Shown piece by piece: positions 32,898 to 32,907 of a stretch of 32,907 nt of DNA (positions within the stretch are counted from its first letter, which is position 1; each line of letters begins with the position of its first letter). The notes below the pieces were generated by a model. That model searched no databases and was not told the DNA's origin. It was given only the letters and a program-made list of their open reading frames with translations. The stretch comes from Chlamydiales bacterium (GTDB taxonomy: Bacteria; Chlamydiota; Chlamydiia; Chlamydiales; Criblamydiaceae): contig JACKPN010000019.1 in the NCBI GenBank assembly GCA_024233575.1, positions 1-32,907 of the forward strand, read 5' to 3'. Position numbers and translations under genes: made by a program.

Positions 32898-32907
32898 GAA
32901 AAAAAAT

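Noticed and set aside
1..32907. CRISPR array, tRNA genes, replication origin
   Set aside because: No spaced identical repeats, cloverleaf-like sequences or DnaA-box clusters were found by eye. Large gaps contain only the repeats listed.

Overview
The window looks like the chromosome of an environmental (amoeba-associated) member of the Chlamydiae, of the Waddlia / Parachlamydia / Criblamydia / Estrella type. Three observations support this. The order rnc-radA-hemC is the chlamydial order as I recall it. An alpha/beta hydrolase of the chlamydia-restricted DUF687 type is present. Split glycine-cleavage genes lie next to ankyrin, caspase-like and other effector-like genes. I cannot name the species from sequence alone.

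Layout. Positions 1-207 are the end of an ankyrin-repeat gene. Positions 309-3673 form a tight plus-strand run rnc-radA-hemC-hemD with overlapping starts and stops. Positions 3674-5412 hold a long hairpin repeat and two convergent paralogous genes with a His...Cys signature. Positions 5691-7899 are a three-gene translationally coupled run: a PhyH-like protein, a secreted protein and a lipoate-protein ligase. Positions 7951-10079 encode two secreted caspase-like proteins around a lipoprotein. Positions 10080-11228 are repeat-rich and gene-poor. A minus-strand outer-membrane beta-barrel (11229-12029) and a secreted protein (12143-12718) follow.

Positions 12897-17388 run from a PpiD/SurA-like membrane protein through a CBM9-like protein to gcvT and gcvH. 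The glycine cleavage genes resume at 22956-25759 with gcvPA-gcvPB. Between gcvH and gcvPA lie a GNAT acetyltransferase, an M20 amidohydrolase, an EamA transporter, two hairpin repeats, an unknown protein and a DUF687-like hydrolase. The lipoate ligase at 7192 could charge the GcvH lysine, so the two loci are functionally linked; lipoamide dehydrogenase (GcvL) is not in the window.

The right end (25783-32907) holds a 50-residue ORF, an NTF2-like lipoprotein, and two large minus-strand effector-like genes: a methyltransferase-fold protein of about 736 aa and a protein of about 1300 aa ending in a YopJ/CE-clan-like His-Asp/Glu-Cys domain. The largest gene lies between a 3' fragment of 5S rRNA with its terminator (28617-28711) and a second, very similar terminator at the window edge. 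An intact minus-strand rRNA operon should therefore start just outside the window.

The most notable structural signal is that two segments (17383-20630 and about 28712-32862) are each bounded by a duplicated 3' end of a conserved gene, gcvH in one case and 5S rRNA in the other. Together with AT-rich cargo, this points to acquisition at gene 3' ends. Two families of MITE-like hairpin repeats also mark the accessory joints.
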